Position numbers and translations under genes: made by a program. Of a stretch of DNA of 64,000 nucleotides, positions 38,214 through 50,200 are shown piece after piece (position 1 is the stretch's first letter; each line of letters opens with the position of its first letter). The stretch is from assembly GCA_032207245.1 (NCBI GenBank), contig CM063508.1:118543083-118607082 (forward strand), given 5' to 3'. The DNA is from Pardosa pseudoannulata. Taxonomy: Eukaryota; Arthropoda; Arachnida; Araneae; Lycosidae. Under the pieces are notes generated by a model that saw only the letters and a program-made list of their open reading frames with translations, ran no database searches and was not told the DNA's origin.

Positions 38214-39334
38214 CTAACAAAATATTATCAGCCAAAATCAACTATATTTGTCGTCAGAATAAATGTTTTCCCCATTAAATTATGGAAAAAAAAAAAAAAC
38301 TTGTTTGCTTTCTCCTTTTAAAATTATATAAACTTTTTTATGTTAATTTCATCTTTAAAGTGCTCTCTTACGGAAAATGTTGAACTTACTTTTGAACTTA
38401 TTAACTAAAAGTTTTATTGTATGTTACCTTGTATGCGTTGAAGAAGCAACGAATTCAGTTTAGGATGACTTTACTTTGTCTGATGAAGAATGCACGGATA
38501 ATAGCGAAAATTTTTTAACCGATTTGTTTTTATTTAGCTTCACATGTTTTAAGACTACGATGTCAGGAAATCTGTGCGTTCTTCATCGGGGAAAAGGGAT
38601 CGAAAGCTGAATATGTTGCTTTTTTAACACGTACAGACTGACGTGGGAAAAGTGTTTAGAGTTGTGAAAATTTTTAAACAGATATTTAATAACAGATAAA
38701 ACTAATAATATAAACCGATAAATTTTTTTCTTAAAATCATATTTATTTATTTATTTTATTTTTTTTTTTTAATTTAAATTTTTTTTTTTACGAAATTAAA
38801 AAAAGCTTAAATACTCTGTTTAACTTAATTTTTCATAGATTACTACAAACTGCTCACTTAAGAGTTCTACTATGCTTTACAATAAATATACATCCGTTTA
38901 AAATTCCAACTTCAGTTCAGATTATTATAACTTAGATTAATTTAGGACTTCTTTTACATTTAAACTTATTTTAAATTTAAAAAGTTCTAATTTTTCCCGA
39001 AGATCCAACGTACAGACAATCGGTTTTAATGCAAATTCTGATTCGGTTAAATTTTCAGATCTGCAAATATTTTACTCACGGTATCGTAGTATAGACACTA
39101 GGTGATAAGCAGTCAAGTTATTTAAACCGCCGATACCATAAAGTCATTTTTAGAACATTTTCATCTAATTCTTTAGTGGTCGGAGAACAAGTTACACAGT
39201 CTAGTTATATTAATCTGACCAACGCCTACTTTTGACCTAAAAGTTAAATAAACAATCACAGAAGGTACGTGTTATTAGCAAATTTGATGGACATATAAAG
39301 TGTGTTGTCGGCATTCGGAAAATATGTACTAGCA
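38214..39334. other. No gene seen
   Basis: AT-rich between the LTR relic and the Tc1 relic, with a T-rich low-complexity run at 38,740-38,800. Confidence 0.5.
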
Positions 39335-40640
39335 GTCATGCAGAAACGGAGCAATTTATGATTTACCCAACGTTCAAAAGGGCATAATCATTGGTTTTCG
39401 GGCTAAGGATAGAAGCATTTCTGAAACGGCTAATTTTGTAAACTGTTCATGAGCCACCGAGATAAAAGTGTGCCGTGCATAGCAAAATGGCACTATCCAA
39501 AATCAGCGACTGGCAAATGGGGTGCACCACGAGCCATACATGGTAGAGGTGAACGACGGCTGCGAAGATTCGATCGGGCGAATAGACGTGCAACCGTTGA
39601 GCAACAGACTGACTAGATGAACCAACGGGATATCAACAGTGTATCCACAACACTTTTTTGGTTTGATTTTGGTTCGGGGAGCTACCGTCTACTCTTTTGC
39701 AACACGAGGACTAATGAGACTGCGACTTACTGTTTAAAGCTGATTCCGAACGACTACGAACATACATGCCCCAGTGAGATTCGAACCCACAAACTCCGGT
39801 ACCGAAGATCAGCGCCCAAACCGTTCGACCTAACCCCAACGACAGTTCAGCGAACGGTGCTGCGATGAACCTCCGCAGCAGACGCCTAGTTAATGCACCT
39901 ATGCTGATTGCTGTTCATCGGCTTCGAAGGCTGGAATTTGCAGGCCAGTACCGCAACTGGAATTTTACTGAGTAGAGGCAGGTCGCTTTTCCCGATGAGA
40001 CGTTTTATGCTCTATCGGACAGACGCATATTGGCGTATACGGCATGAAATGTCTGAAAGCAAACACTCTGAAACAATTGCCGGAAGGGTACAAGATGAAT
40101 GAGGGAATATTATGGCCTGGGGAATGTTTTGTGATATTCTCATCATTGTGGAAGGCACAGTGGATCAACACAAGTATGCGTCTATCCTTGACCATATTTT
40201 CCTCGGGAGGATGGCACCTACCAACAGAACAATGCGACGTCATAAAGCTCTCAGTGTTCGTACGTGTTTTGAAGAGCACGAGGATGAGTTTACCGTACTC
40301 CCATGGCCAGTAAATTTTCTGGACTCACTCGAAAATCTGTGGGATCACCTCGATCGATTAATTCGCAACAATGAATCCTCACCAGCCACCAGCATAACCT
40401 AGTGCAGCTGGCTTCGGCACTGGAGTCGGCATGGCTTAACATCCAAGTGACCACCTTCAGGAACCTAATTGACTGTGATTCATTTACTGTGACCAGGAAA
40501 CTGCACATTAATGGTCTATTTAGTGGTAGTCACAGCATGATGACTAGATCGGTGTGTACCATTAATGCCTGCACATCGGAGATACGTTTCTTGTGGTGGC
40601 AAGAACACAAAAGTTGGAGACACCAGCAATGAGGTGGAGA
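39335..40640 (+). mobile_element. Tc1-like DNA transposon, degenerate, split by a SINE
   Basis: Plus-strand fragments of Tc1 transposase in order: ISETANFVNCS, GERRLRRFD, INSVSTT | SINE | TVQRTVLR, FMLYRTDAYWRIRHEMSESK, MAWGMFC, LIIVEGTVDQHKYASIL, FEEHEDEFTVLPWP, ENLWDHLDR, LASALESAWLNI. There are frameshifts and stops throughout. The first catalytic Asp (GATGAG) remains; the second, normally QQDNA, reads QQNNA; the ENLW context of the third acidic residue remains. Terminal repeats were not recognised, so the ends are approximate. It is inactive. Confidence 0.88.
39656..39835 (-). mobile_element. SINE family A inserted in a Tc1 element
   Basis: Minus-oriented full-length-like copy with B box gattcgaaccc and body actaatgagactgcgactta, aaagctgattccgaacgact. 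The Tc1 transposase frame stops at SVSTT just before it and resumes at TVQRTVLR just after it. TSD is not clear (caaca / caacgaca), so the ends are approximate. Confidence 0.8.
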
Positions 40641-40744
40641 TTGAAAGTAGATTTGGTCTCATTAGCAATTCTGGACGCATAGAGTGAGCAGGTGCACATA
40701 GAAAAACTAGGAAATAATTTGAAGAAGAAACTAAGCGAAAAGCT

Positions 40745-42465
40745 GGTCAGTAATTTTACGATTTGACTATCCCTGACTATCCTCGACTTTTCCAGGTTTT
40801 ATAAAAATTTTCCCGACTTTTTTCGGAGTTCAGTGTTTTCTTTCTTCACACTAAGTCTTTGGGTAATTAATTTTCCAGATTGTCAATTAAAATTTTTTGA
40901 AAATAAAACTGTTTAGTTTCACAAATAAACACATTTTATTTTCTTATAAAATAAATCCACTAATTTCCTTATTTATCATTGCAGTAGGCTAACAGAAACT
41001 ACTTTTTATGCAAATATATTTAAAAATAGTAGAGGTACTTATAAAAATTAAAATATTACAGCCAAATATCTTTGAAGTTGATTAAAAATAATCAGAGATT
41101 TTCTGACTAATATTTAAGCTACACTATAAAATTAGACTGTCAAAAAATATAATTTAATATTTTTGTGATATTGTTTTCTTACAAATCCCTGAACGCAGAA
41201 TTCTACAGAAACTACTTAAGAATGGGAGATAATCCGAGGATCATTTTGACTATTTAAATTCTAAAATTACAATCTGTTAGAAAGATATTGCATAAAAATA
41301 ACAAAATAACTGGTGGTGACATCTATTGAATATCATTATAACTATCAGTCACTTAAAGAATTTTAGAGCAAATATTTATAAAAGCTATTTTACCAGTTTG
41401 ATAGGTTAGAGTCATTATAAAGAATTTAATTTATTATCCCTATCATATTCTTATTTATATAAACTGTAAAATGCTTCAATATTATGTTTGATTCATTTTT
41501 TAGTTTAAAAAAGATATGTTAAGAATGTTTTAAAAACAAAATAGGAAATTTTTGCAATTTTTTTTTAAAAAGTAAGTCAATTTTGACATGTTTTTACAGT
41601 TTAGGCATTTTTTATCTATCTTATATCTATATGACATCATTGTGCTTGATCAAGAGCTTTACCATCTTTCACCAAGTAATTTTTAAAATTTGATATCCAT
41701 AACATATTCTAAACAATTTTATGAAAATTAATCAAAATTTAACTTTAATATTTAATAACTTTATGATATCTGGAAACAATTACACAAAACTTTTTTTTTT
41801 CTACATGTCTAGCTACATTATCTATGTTTGGACTTAAAAAATTTCCTCAAATATTGCAGAATTTTTTTAAAAATTGTTTTTTTATGTAACAATCTTTTTT
41901 GAGGCTTTATACATCTTTCTTAAAAGTTCTTAGTTAAAAATCACCCCAGTTTGTAATTGATGTGTTAAAGTTCAGACCTTGCTTTAAATTTCTCCTTTGA
42001 AATTTTTTTTAAATTTCATGTATCTGTGAAGTATTTATTTTATTCAGTGGCCACCACATGACCCTCTCTGCATAGGAGAGAATAATACTATTTGAGATAG
42101 TTTGAGCAATGTTGAGTTATGCAGCTAGACTTATTGAAAAGTTGCACTCCTTCTCTAGACATTTGTTATTCTGATGACATCAAAAGATTCCATGTCATTG
42201 TAGTAAATTTGGTTTTAGCATTCTCTTTGATAATTAACTCGTGAAATAAATGCCTATTTTTGTTAGTTGCAAATGAATTAACTTCTACTTGTGAAAAATG
42301 ACTTGCAAAATCTGCTTGCTTGATGAACTGCTACATAAGTTGTGATTGGATAGCAATCAAGAATATAAATTTCCCCTTTTAGGGATAAATTTTCCTTACT
42401 TTTCCCCCAAAAGCATAAAACTATGAAGATTCCCTATTTTTCTGGTCAGATGGCCACCCTGAATT
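40745..42465. mobile_element. Possible hAT-like element at the 3' side of filamin
   Basis: The right end, read on the minus strand, starts CAGGGTGGCCATCTGACC. The left side has ctggtcagtaattttacg with the repeat-type words atccctgac and gacttttccagg. Similar terminal words occur at many animal hAT elements. The interior is AT-rich, non-coding and, from 40.86 kb, nearly CpG-free. TSD was not identified, so the unity of the 1.7 kb is uncertain. Confidence 0.3.
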
Positions 42466-42650
42466 AATAAAAAAAATTCTTATGGATTTATTAGCTTGGT
42501 GACAGTACAACCATATTTAGGTATTTACAATAGTAACTGAAATCCCTGTCATATGCTATATCTTACACTTCTTTTACTAACAAAAACTATGAACATAAGG
42601 CTGTGGAAAAATAGCAATAAACCATACATTAGAATTGGAAATATTCATAC

Positions 42651-42898
42651 CTGGAATGAGAAACTGCCACCTGGTACTGGATTACCCCCAAACTTCATGC
42701 TGATACTGTAATCACCAACTTCCTTAACAGAGTAGAAAATAGAAAATGTACCATCTCCATTATCTTCAACCTGTATATCAACATCACCAGAAGTGTTGCT
42801 GCTTGTAATGTGGCATGTTACAGCTCCTGTACCAGCTTCATTAGCATTTACAGTGACACAGTATTCTTCTCCAATCGAGACTTTCTCTTGAACACCCT
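42651..42898 (-). CDS. FLN: Filamin exon j (repeat 15), last exon recognised
   Basis: 248 nt, enters in phase 1 (G|AG = Glu) after acceptor gtttatag. Encodes GVQEKVSIGEEYCVTVNANE, AGTGAVTCHI, VEDNGDGTFSIFYSVKEVG, MKFGGNPVPGGSFSFQ, the complete repeat 15. It ends in phase 0 at CAG before a donor-like GTATGA. If that donor is not used, the frame reads one Val and then TGA. An AATAAA lies 42,492-42,487, about 155 nt past that stop. So either a further exon follows or this is the true C-terminus. Confidence 0.93.
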
Positions 42899-44176
42899 CT
42901 ATAAACATAGATAAACCAATTTGTTCAAACAATATTAGGTTAAAAGATTCTGGGAATCTAAAACAGCCTATCACATAGCTACAAAATTTAAGTTATTCAT
43001 ATTTATTACAGAAGTCTGATGCTAAAATGAAACCAAGTGGCATTAGGGTAGGGCTCTGTGCTCCCAAGACACAGGTTGAAGGTTTGATTCTTGGTCTGGG
43101 CAAGGTTGGTTCAGTCTTTCATCCCTTCAGTGGGTAGACAAATTGAGGACCAAGCATGCTTTCACACTAAACACAGGGGGTTCTGTATAAGATTGACCAC
43201 ATAACTGGGACATATGCTTCACATCCCAGGGTCCTTGGTCTCCAAAACTGATATTAGCACCATAGGCCCAGGCCCCACGCAGGTGTGGCAACAAAGAGTT
43301 TAGGTTTGGTTTGGTGCTACGGTCTACTTTTTGCAACACAAGGACTAATGAGCCCGGGACCTACAGCTTAAAGCCAATTCCGAATGGCTATAAACATCCA
43401 TGCCACTGTGGGATTCGAACCCACGAACTCTGGTACCAAAGGCCAGCACCCTAACCAATCGCCCATCGTTCAGCCCTAAGAGTTTAGAGTATGATGCTAA
43501 AAGTACTTATCCTGACACAAAATAAATAAAATATTTTTAGAAATAACAAATTATAATTAAACATTACAATAACAGATTTGAAATCAATCTTGGCTTTTTA
43601 TAATTTTTTTTAATTTAATTTATTCTCTATAAAACATTAAATCCTTAGCACTCCAAAGTAAATTTCTTCATTCCCAATAGACTGGTACAAATTAATGTTT
43701 CATTTATAACAATTAATTCTGAATTAATAATCTTAATTGAACAAGTTGTGAATAGTAATTCTTAAATTTAAAACAACCACACTTGATGTTGTATTTGCTG
43801 CATAAGAAAGATACTATGAAGACAGCCTTGACATTGGAACACAGAGGGTTCACAAAAACTAATAAAACATAGCTTTTATACAATACAAATATAAATGGCT
43901 TCCTAAAACTTTCCTAGAATTAATGGCATATTTGAAACAAATCTAAATCTTACCAGTAATTTTACATTTATCAGCTTGTCCTACAGCATAGCTATTAACT
44001 GTAATAGGTGAGTTTGGAACTTCTTGACCTCCATACTTAACAGATACCTTGTGAGGTCCAACATCTTCAGGCACATAAGTTACTTTATAAGTACCATTTT
44101 TATTATCTGTTACTTTAGCTTTCAATGGTTTTCCATCTGGTCTCTGAAACATGAATTTATAGTATAAACTTCTAAG

Positions 44177-44255
<79 letters not shown>

Positions 44256-47200
44256 CATAAAAGTTTTGATAAGATATATTAACAGAAAAATTTGGATACA
44301 CTGGACAAATCATTTCCTTATATTTAATGACAAATTTATGATGCAAAAGCTTATGTTAGTTCAATGAGGCATATACTTTCTTTCAAACTGTAAGAAGCAT
44401 GAAAAAAATACATAGAACTATCAGTCATGATTGATACTAAAGCTAGCTTAAAATCCATAAAATTTAAATGTTTTTATGTAATTATTAATAGCTATATAAC
44501 TAAGCCAATATAGCATGAAAAAATACATATTTCTGTATTACATATTTTACATACATGAAAGTTACTAAAATAATTAAAGATAAATTTCTAGCATAATATA
44601 AAAATACAACAATGCTAGAAAGTTGACAAAGTTCAATTTTAAATACTTCTGTATTTAAAAATGCACATTAAAAATAATTTAATGAATGTATATTAAAGCA
44701 AAAGATAAATCAATATATAAAAAATATGAAATATTCAATTAAGTAATATTTTCTATATAACTGATATTTTAGATATGGGCTGGGTTTGAATATCTATATA
44801 CTTCCTTACATTTAATATTGTAGATTCAATATCTTACAGTGCTTTATGTAAAAGAGGTTACTAACCTTGATATATGCAGTACGCTTAGGACCTTTAACTA
44901 TGGTATCTGAATATATCAAGAAGTTAGATGGTAAATTATGTATAAGTAACTGGCATTTTTTTTAAAACTATTTTTTTGTGAACAATAAAGGTACTAAGAG
45001 ATTTAATACATCACTGTTTTATGGAACTTATTTCTTCCCTTAAGCAAGGATAAGTTTAATAAAGAAATAAAAGAACCATTATATTTACTTCTGTATAATA
45101 TACACTTTTTTTTAAAGAATTTTAGGACAAAATCTCCAGATGTGTGTTATACACAAAACTATCATTTTAAGTAATTGCAAATAAATGTATGAATTGAAAT
45201 AGTATTAAAAAAAGAAACAACAACAAAAAAAAAACCAACTTAAAATACCGACTCCTATTGATCTTATTTTATAAGCTGCTAGAAACACTAATTATCCACT
45301 TCAAAAACTGAATTCCCATCTTGAAACAGAGTTTTCCCTTTTCTTTTATTTATTGAAGTACTTCCAAATAAATCTAGAAGCTTAGGTGGATTACTTTTCC
45401 ATTTTGCTTGTTATATTGTCACAACATTCTTGATATGGAATAATGAAAATGCAATTTTTTGTGTACCACTTTCTTAAGGAGTGGTCTATTGGCTATATGG
45501 GGTCATTAGGAGGAACCCTACATAACTAATAACAAGCACGAAGTATTTTGTTAAGAATGATGTTCTTACAAAAATAACACTGGAACAGCATTGAGATTGA
45601 TTCATTTGATCCGTGTAACAACCGATTATAATCTTGAAAATCACTTGCATATCAAACTTTAGGTCTGTGCTATATGCAAGATAAAACTTTGTTATTTTTT
45701 TCTTGTAAAGAACAGGTTGTGCATTATACTCACATGCACATTATATACATCTTAATATGTATAAGTAAAAATATTTTAATTCACCTATACTGAGAATAAG
45801 TTCAAGTATTACCTTAATAGAAACTTCTGGTTCAGCTTTTCCTGCTTCTTTAGTATCAATTGTGAACTCAACTGGAATGCTGGCTGGTACTTGATTTTGT
45901 ACTCCTGGACCAGAAAGTTTGACATTCTTAGGTTCTACAGCAGGCTTAACTTTCATCTGGAAAGGACTATTAAGAGCAATTTCATTTTTAGAATCTTCCA
46001 TTTCATTTTTTTAATAGAATAATTTAATAGACAGAAATAAGTGTAATAGTAATACATGTCAAAGCAGTAAATATTACATGGAAAAATTATTAGTAACAGG
46101 AAAATTAAAAGTATGATTAACATTTTTGAGTAAAAAGAAAAAACTTACATTAACCATAAAATAAAAGTTAAAAATAATTAATATAGTGGTACATCTACCA
46201 ACCTGGTAATAAATAAATGTATAAAATAGGCCATGAACAACATTTCCCCTTAATTACCATCAATTCATAAATAACAATTTTACTGCAAAATGTTTCAATA
46301 ATTACTATTACTTCACAAATTACTGGTATGCTATTTGAATGATTAATAAATGGAAGCAGTAGTATTCTTTAAGGAGGAATTGAGGGGGACTCCATAGCCA
46401 AAACTATGGCATGGCGAAGGAGGCATTTGCCATGAGTACATTAATTGTAAGGGTGCCCCAATGTGCTCAAAATGCTTGTTAAAAGGTGCTCTTTCATGGA
46501 AACAGAATCAAAATGAGGACAATTCAACCCCACCCCTATAGGAATAATGAAAAGATAAAAAAAATTACTTCCCAAACTCCATAATTCTAGTTAAGGGATA
46601 AGGTTAATAGACAATATATTAGAATTATTAAAAATGCAAGTGTGGAAATTAACATTTATGCATATCAGAATAGATTTCAATAGTTTTAAAACATGAGAAT
46701 CTATAGAGAAGTCATAGGAATTCCCTCAGCTAGAAATAAAGAATGTATATCCAAATTTAATAACTCTATTAAAAACCTTTTTATGTCTGTTTATAATAAC
46801 AATTTCATGTGGAAATTTTTCCAGCAAGCTGAGAATGATAAAATAATATCCACATTTCATGTTGGGACAGGAATGGCTAAAATATCTATACTGTGTATTG
46901 AAAAAGAAATCGCAAAGAGTTAGAATTGTGATATAGTCATTGATTTATTTACAGAGGCTAAATCTAGGAAAGAAATGTTGTAAATAAATTTTCTTTCTAT
47001 GCAACACATAAGTATAAATTTGTTACTTTCCTAATTTGTAAGTTTTAAGTTCATTCTGAATATATATGGAGAAAACAAAATTAAATTTTTTCCCCATCAT
47101 ATTTGATGGTACAGACACAAGCCAATTTTTTTGCCATGAGTGCCAAAGGACTTCATTCCAGCCCTGAGTGGCTCTTTGCTAAACCTGCTCAAAGCCTTTT

Positions 47201-50200
47201 ATTAGAAAAATTGTGGATAAGTCACAAGGAAAATGTAACAAAGGAACTTGTGACAAACAGTTAAAAAAGAGACAGTTAAGGTGTAAAGAATGTTTTAAAG
47301 TTTGATTTTTACACAGAATGCATTAAAAGTTGGCAGATATATAGTAGTGATATTATTATTATTTATATACCTTCCAGGAATATCTTTTCCACCATATGTT
47401 ACTTTGACATTACATTTGCTTCCTTCAGGGGGTGGAACATAAGCTACATCATAAGTGTTGTTTCCTTTATCAACAATTTCTGGCTTGACAGGAACTGGAC
47501 CTAATAAAATGATAAAAAAAATTTAAATATCCCTGCTTGAATTATTCACAGGATTTGTGCAATATACTTAGAAACCAAAATATCAAAAGCTGTCACAATT
47601 TTAAATTTGCATGGAAAATATGTTTAATGTGATATATCAAAAATCTCACTAGTAATTTTGATAGACTATCATAATAGAAAAATTATATACAGGCACATGT
47701 TTGGAAATAGTTTATTTTTAAATAAAATTTTAAAAATATAGATATTAGAAATATGTAGTGGACTAAGCTCATTAGTTCAATGTTTAAAAGGGTACATATT
47801 AGTAATTGAATAGAAATTTTAAAAGTTTCTGAAAATTAAAATTTTTTCAATCATTAACAAATTCCATTTCAAGCAAAATGAAAACTTAAAATGTTGTTTA
47901 ATTTACACAGAAAGATTAAATAATTTTAAGATTTACTTTTCATTTTATCCTTTAAATAGCATTTTTTACAAACTTCAAAGCCTTCTATAATCAAAATTGG
48001 GATAACAGACATATGAATTTTAAGTTCAGAAATTAATTTACCTTTCTCAGAAGATACTTGAACATCAAGTGGAGCTTTTCCTGATTTAGAAGCATCCACA
48101 GTAAATGGAAGTTTCTGTCCAGCTCTGCAATTATTTGGTTCGATTCCAGGTCCAGAGGCTTTTACCTTGCTAGCATCAACAGCAGCCGTGCACTGAACAT
48201 TGAAAGGACTGCCTACAATGAAAAAAAAATAATTACTAAATACATTTAGTACTTTATTGGTACATTTTCTTTTATATCAAGTTCTTAACTAGTAGTATAC
48301 ATGCTCAAGGGGCATGCAAAAAGTAAAGGACAATTTCTTGAATCTAGAAAATATACAAATAGTAGTGTTTTCTTTTAAATAAATAAAATTTTTTAAAGCA
48401 TTTTTTAAAGCTTTGTATGCAACATCCTTTGGGTTTGCCTACAGCAACTAAAGTACTATGGCCAGCATGGAATAACAGGAAACTTCATATGGGGGGCAGG
48501 AACTTTGCAGGATGTTTTGTGCTTAATATCATAAGAGAAAATTTCAAATGAAACATGCCTAGATTTTCTACCAACATGCCCTAAAATAGGAATGTACATT
48601 TTGTAAGGTGATTGACACAATCCTGAACCATGGCCCTGCTACATTTACTTTGTATAATTATACAAAAAATAAATGTAGAAGCAAATTAAATTCAATTCAA
48701 GATTTGGAATTGTAATAATCCCTTTGAGTATATATATTTTTTAAATTTTGCTATGGACTGTCAAATATTCCATTAATTACGATCTATGTTAACTTATTTG
48801 TTTACATGAAAAAAAAAAAAAGACAACTCAATTTAATATAAAACAGAATGGGGGTCAGGGTGCCTAGAGAATTTTCTCTCAGGGATACACAGAAAAGAAC
48901 CAAGCCAGCTGTGGGTATGCAGACGAAGCTGCTGACTTATATTATTATTTTTTTTTTTGCTATTTTTCTAAATATCTCAGGGAAATAAATATGTGATATG
49001 AATAGGTTTTAAAGTTTTTTTTATGTAAGAATGCTTCTATTCCTGTGATATTTATTGAATAGATTGATAACAGAAATTAAGAAAAGAAAATTACACATAC
49101 GTGTGAATATATATATATGTGTATGTGTGTGTGTGTGTAATTTGCCAGCTTTTTCCACAATGACACTTTTGAAAAATTAATTTGTTCAATATCAGTTATG
49201 GCCCCTTAAATTTTTATAAGTTGTACTATTATATGATGAACATTATTACTTTCACAATTATATACATGAACAACATTCCACTGTGATCTGTTCCTAAGTT
49301 CTAAAAAATACAAATGAATGTAGGTAAAGTGGAGGTAAACTAAAGTATGCTAACCACTATGCCAGCAAGAGAATTCTCTTTTTTTCCCCCACATGATATA
49401 TTGATTCATACACATGCTCTATTTATTCTCATATACATGAGTAAATATTTGATATAAATAAAGAAAACTGTTTACAGAAACATAATTTTTATTAAAAAAA
49501 AAAAAACCTTCTGTATAACACTTTTTTAGTTATACTTTTTGATTAAAAAAAAGCACTATTAAAATAATTTTACACTGCGTTTGAAAACTATATAACACAA
49601 AGATTTAAAGTTTAAAAGAGAATAATTAAAATATTTTACCAGGAACATGTTGATCACTGAATTTTACATCAATTTCATGAGGTCCTTCTGCAAGAGGCAC
49701 ATACTCAACAGTGCAAGAGCCATCTCTATTATCTCTACAAGTCATTTTAGGTTCCATTGGTCCAACAATGGCTAAACCAAGGCCTCCTCTACCAGCCCCT
49801 TTTGTTTCAATGGTAAATGTATTAGTCTGTAAAGAAAATACAGATAAGCTTGTACATTTTTTGTTTGGAACAAGGAATCAACAGAAACAAATACAATCAT
49901 ACTGAAGGATGAAACAGCATCAACACAGTTATCAGCTTTACATTTCCTATCACATTTGTAGATATCATATATTGATATTTAATACTTAATGATGCAACTA
50001 TAAAATTCTACTCCTTGTGTCTCCATAATCAGTTTTAACAATTTTGCCAAGTAATGTACGCTTTTTTATGCTAATGCTTTTCTCCTTGCTATGTACTGGA
50101 TTTATTGCACCCAAGTACTAAATCATTAAAGAAAAAATTCATTTAACTACTTTTAAAAATGTCTCCCCACTGTAGCAGTTTCAAACTAGTTTACTTCCCC

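Noticed and set aside
44866..44906. 41-nt exon candidate on the minus strand (TIVKGPKRTAYIK) with good acceptor and donor
   Set aside because: Joining exon h directly to exon i reproduces filamin repeat 14 without a gap. Inserting 41 nt would break the frame.
46693..46923. 76-codon plus-strand frame in filamin intron
   Set aside because: No recognisable family; opposite to the gene and in CpG-depleted intron DNA that resembles decayed repeat.
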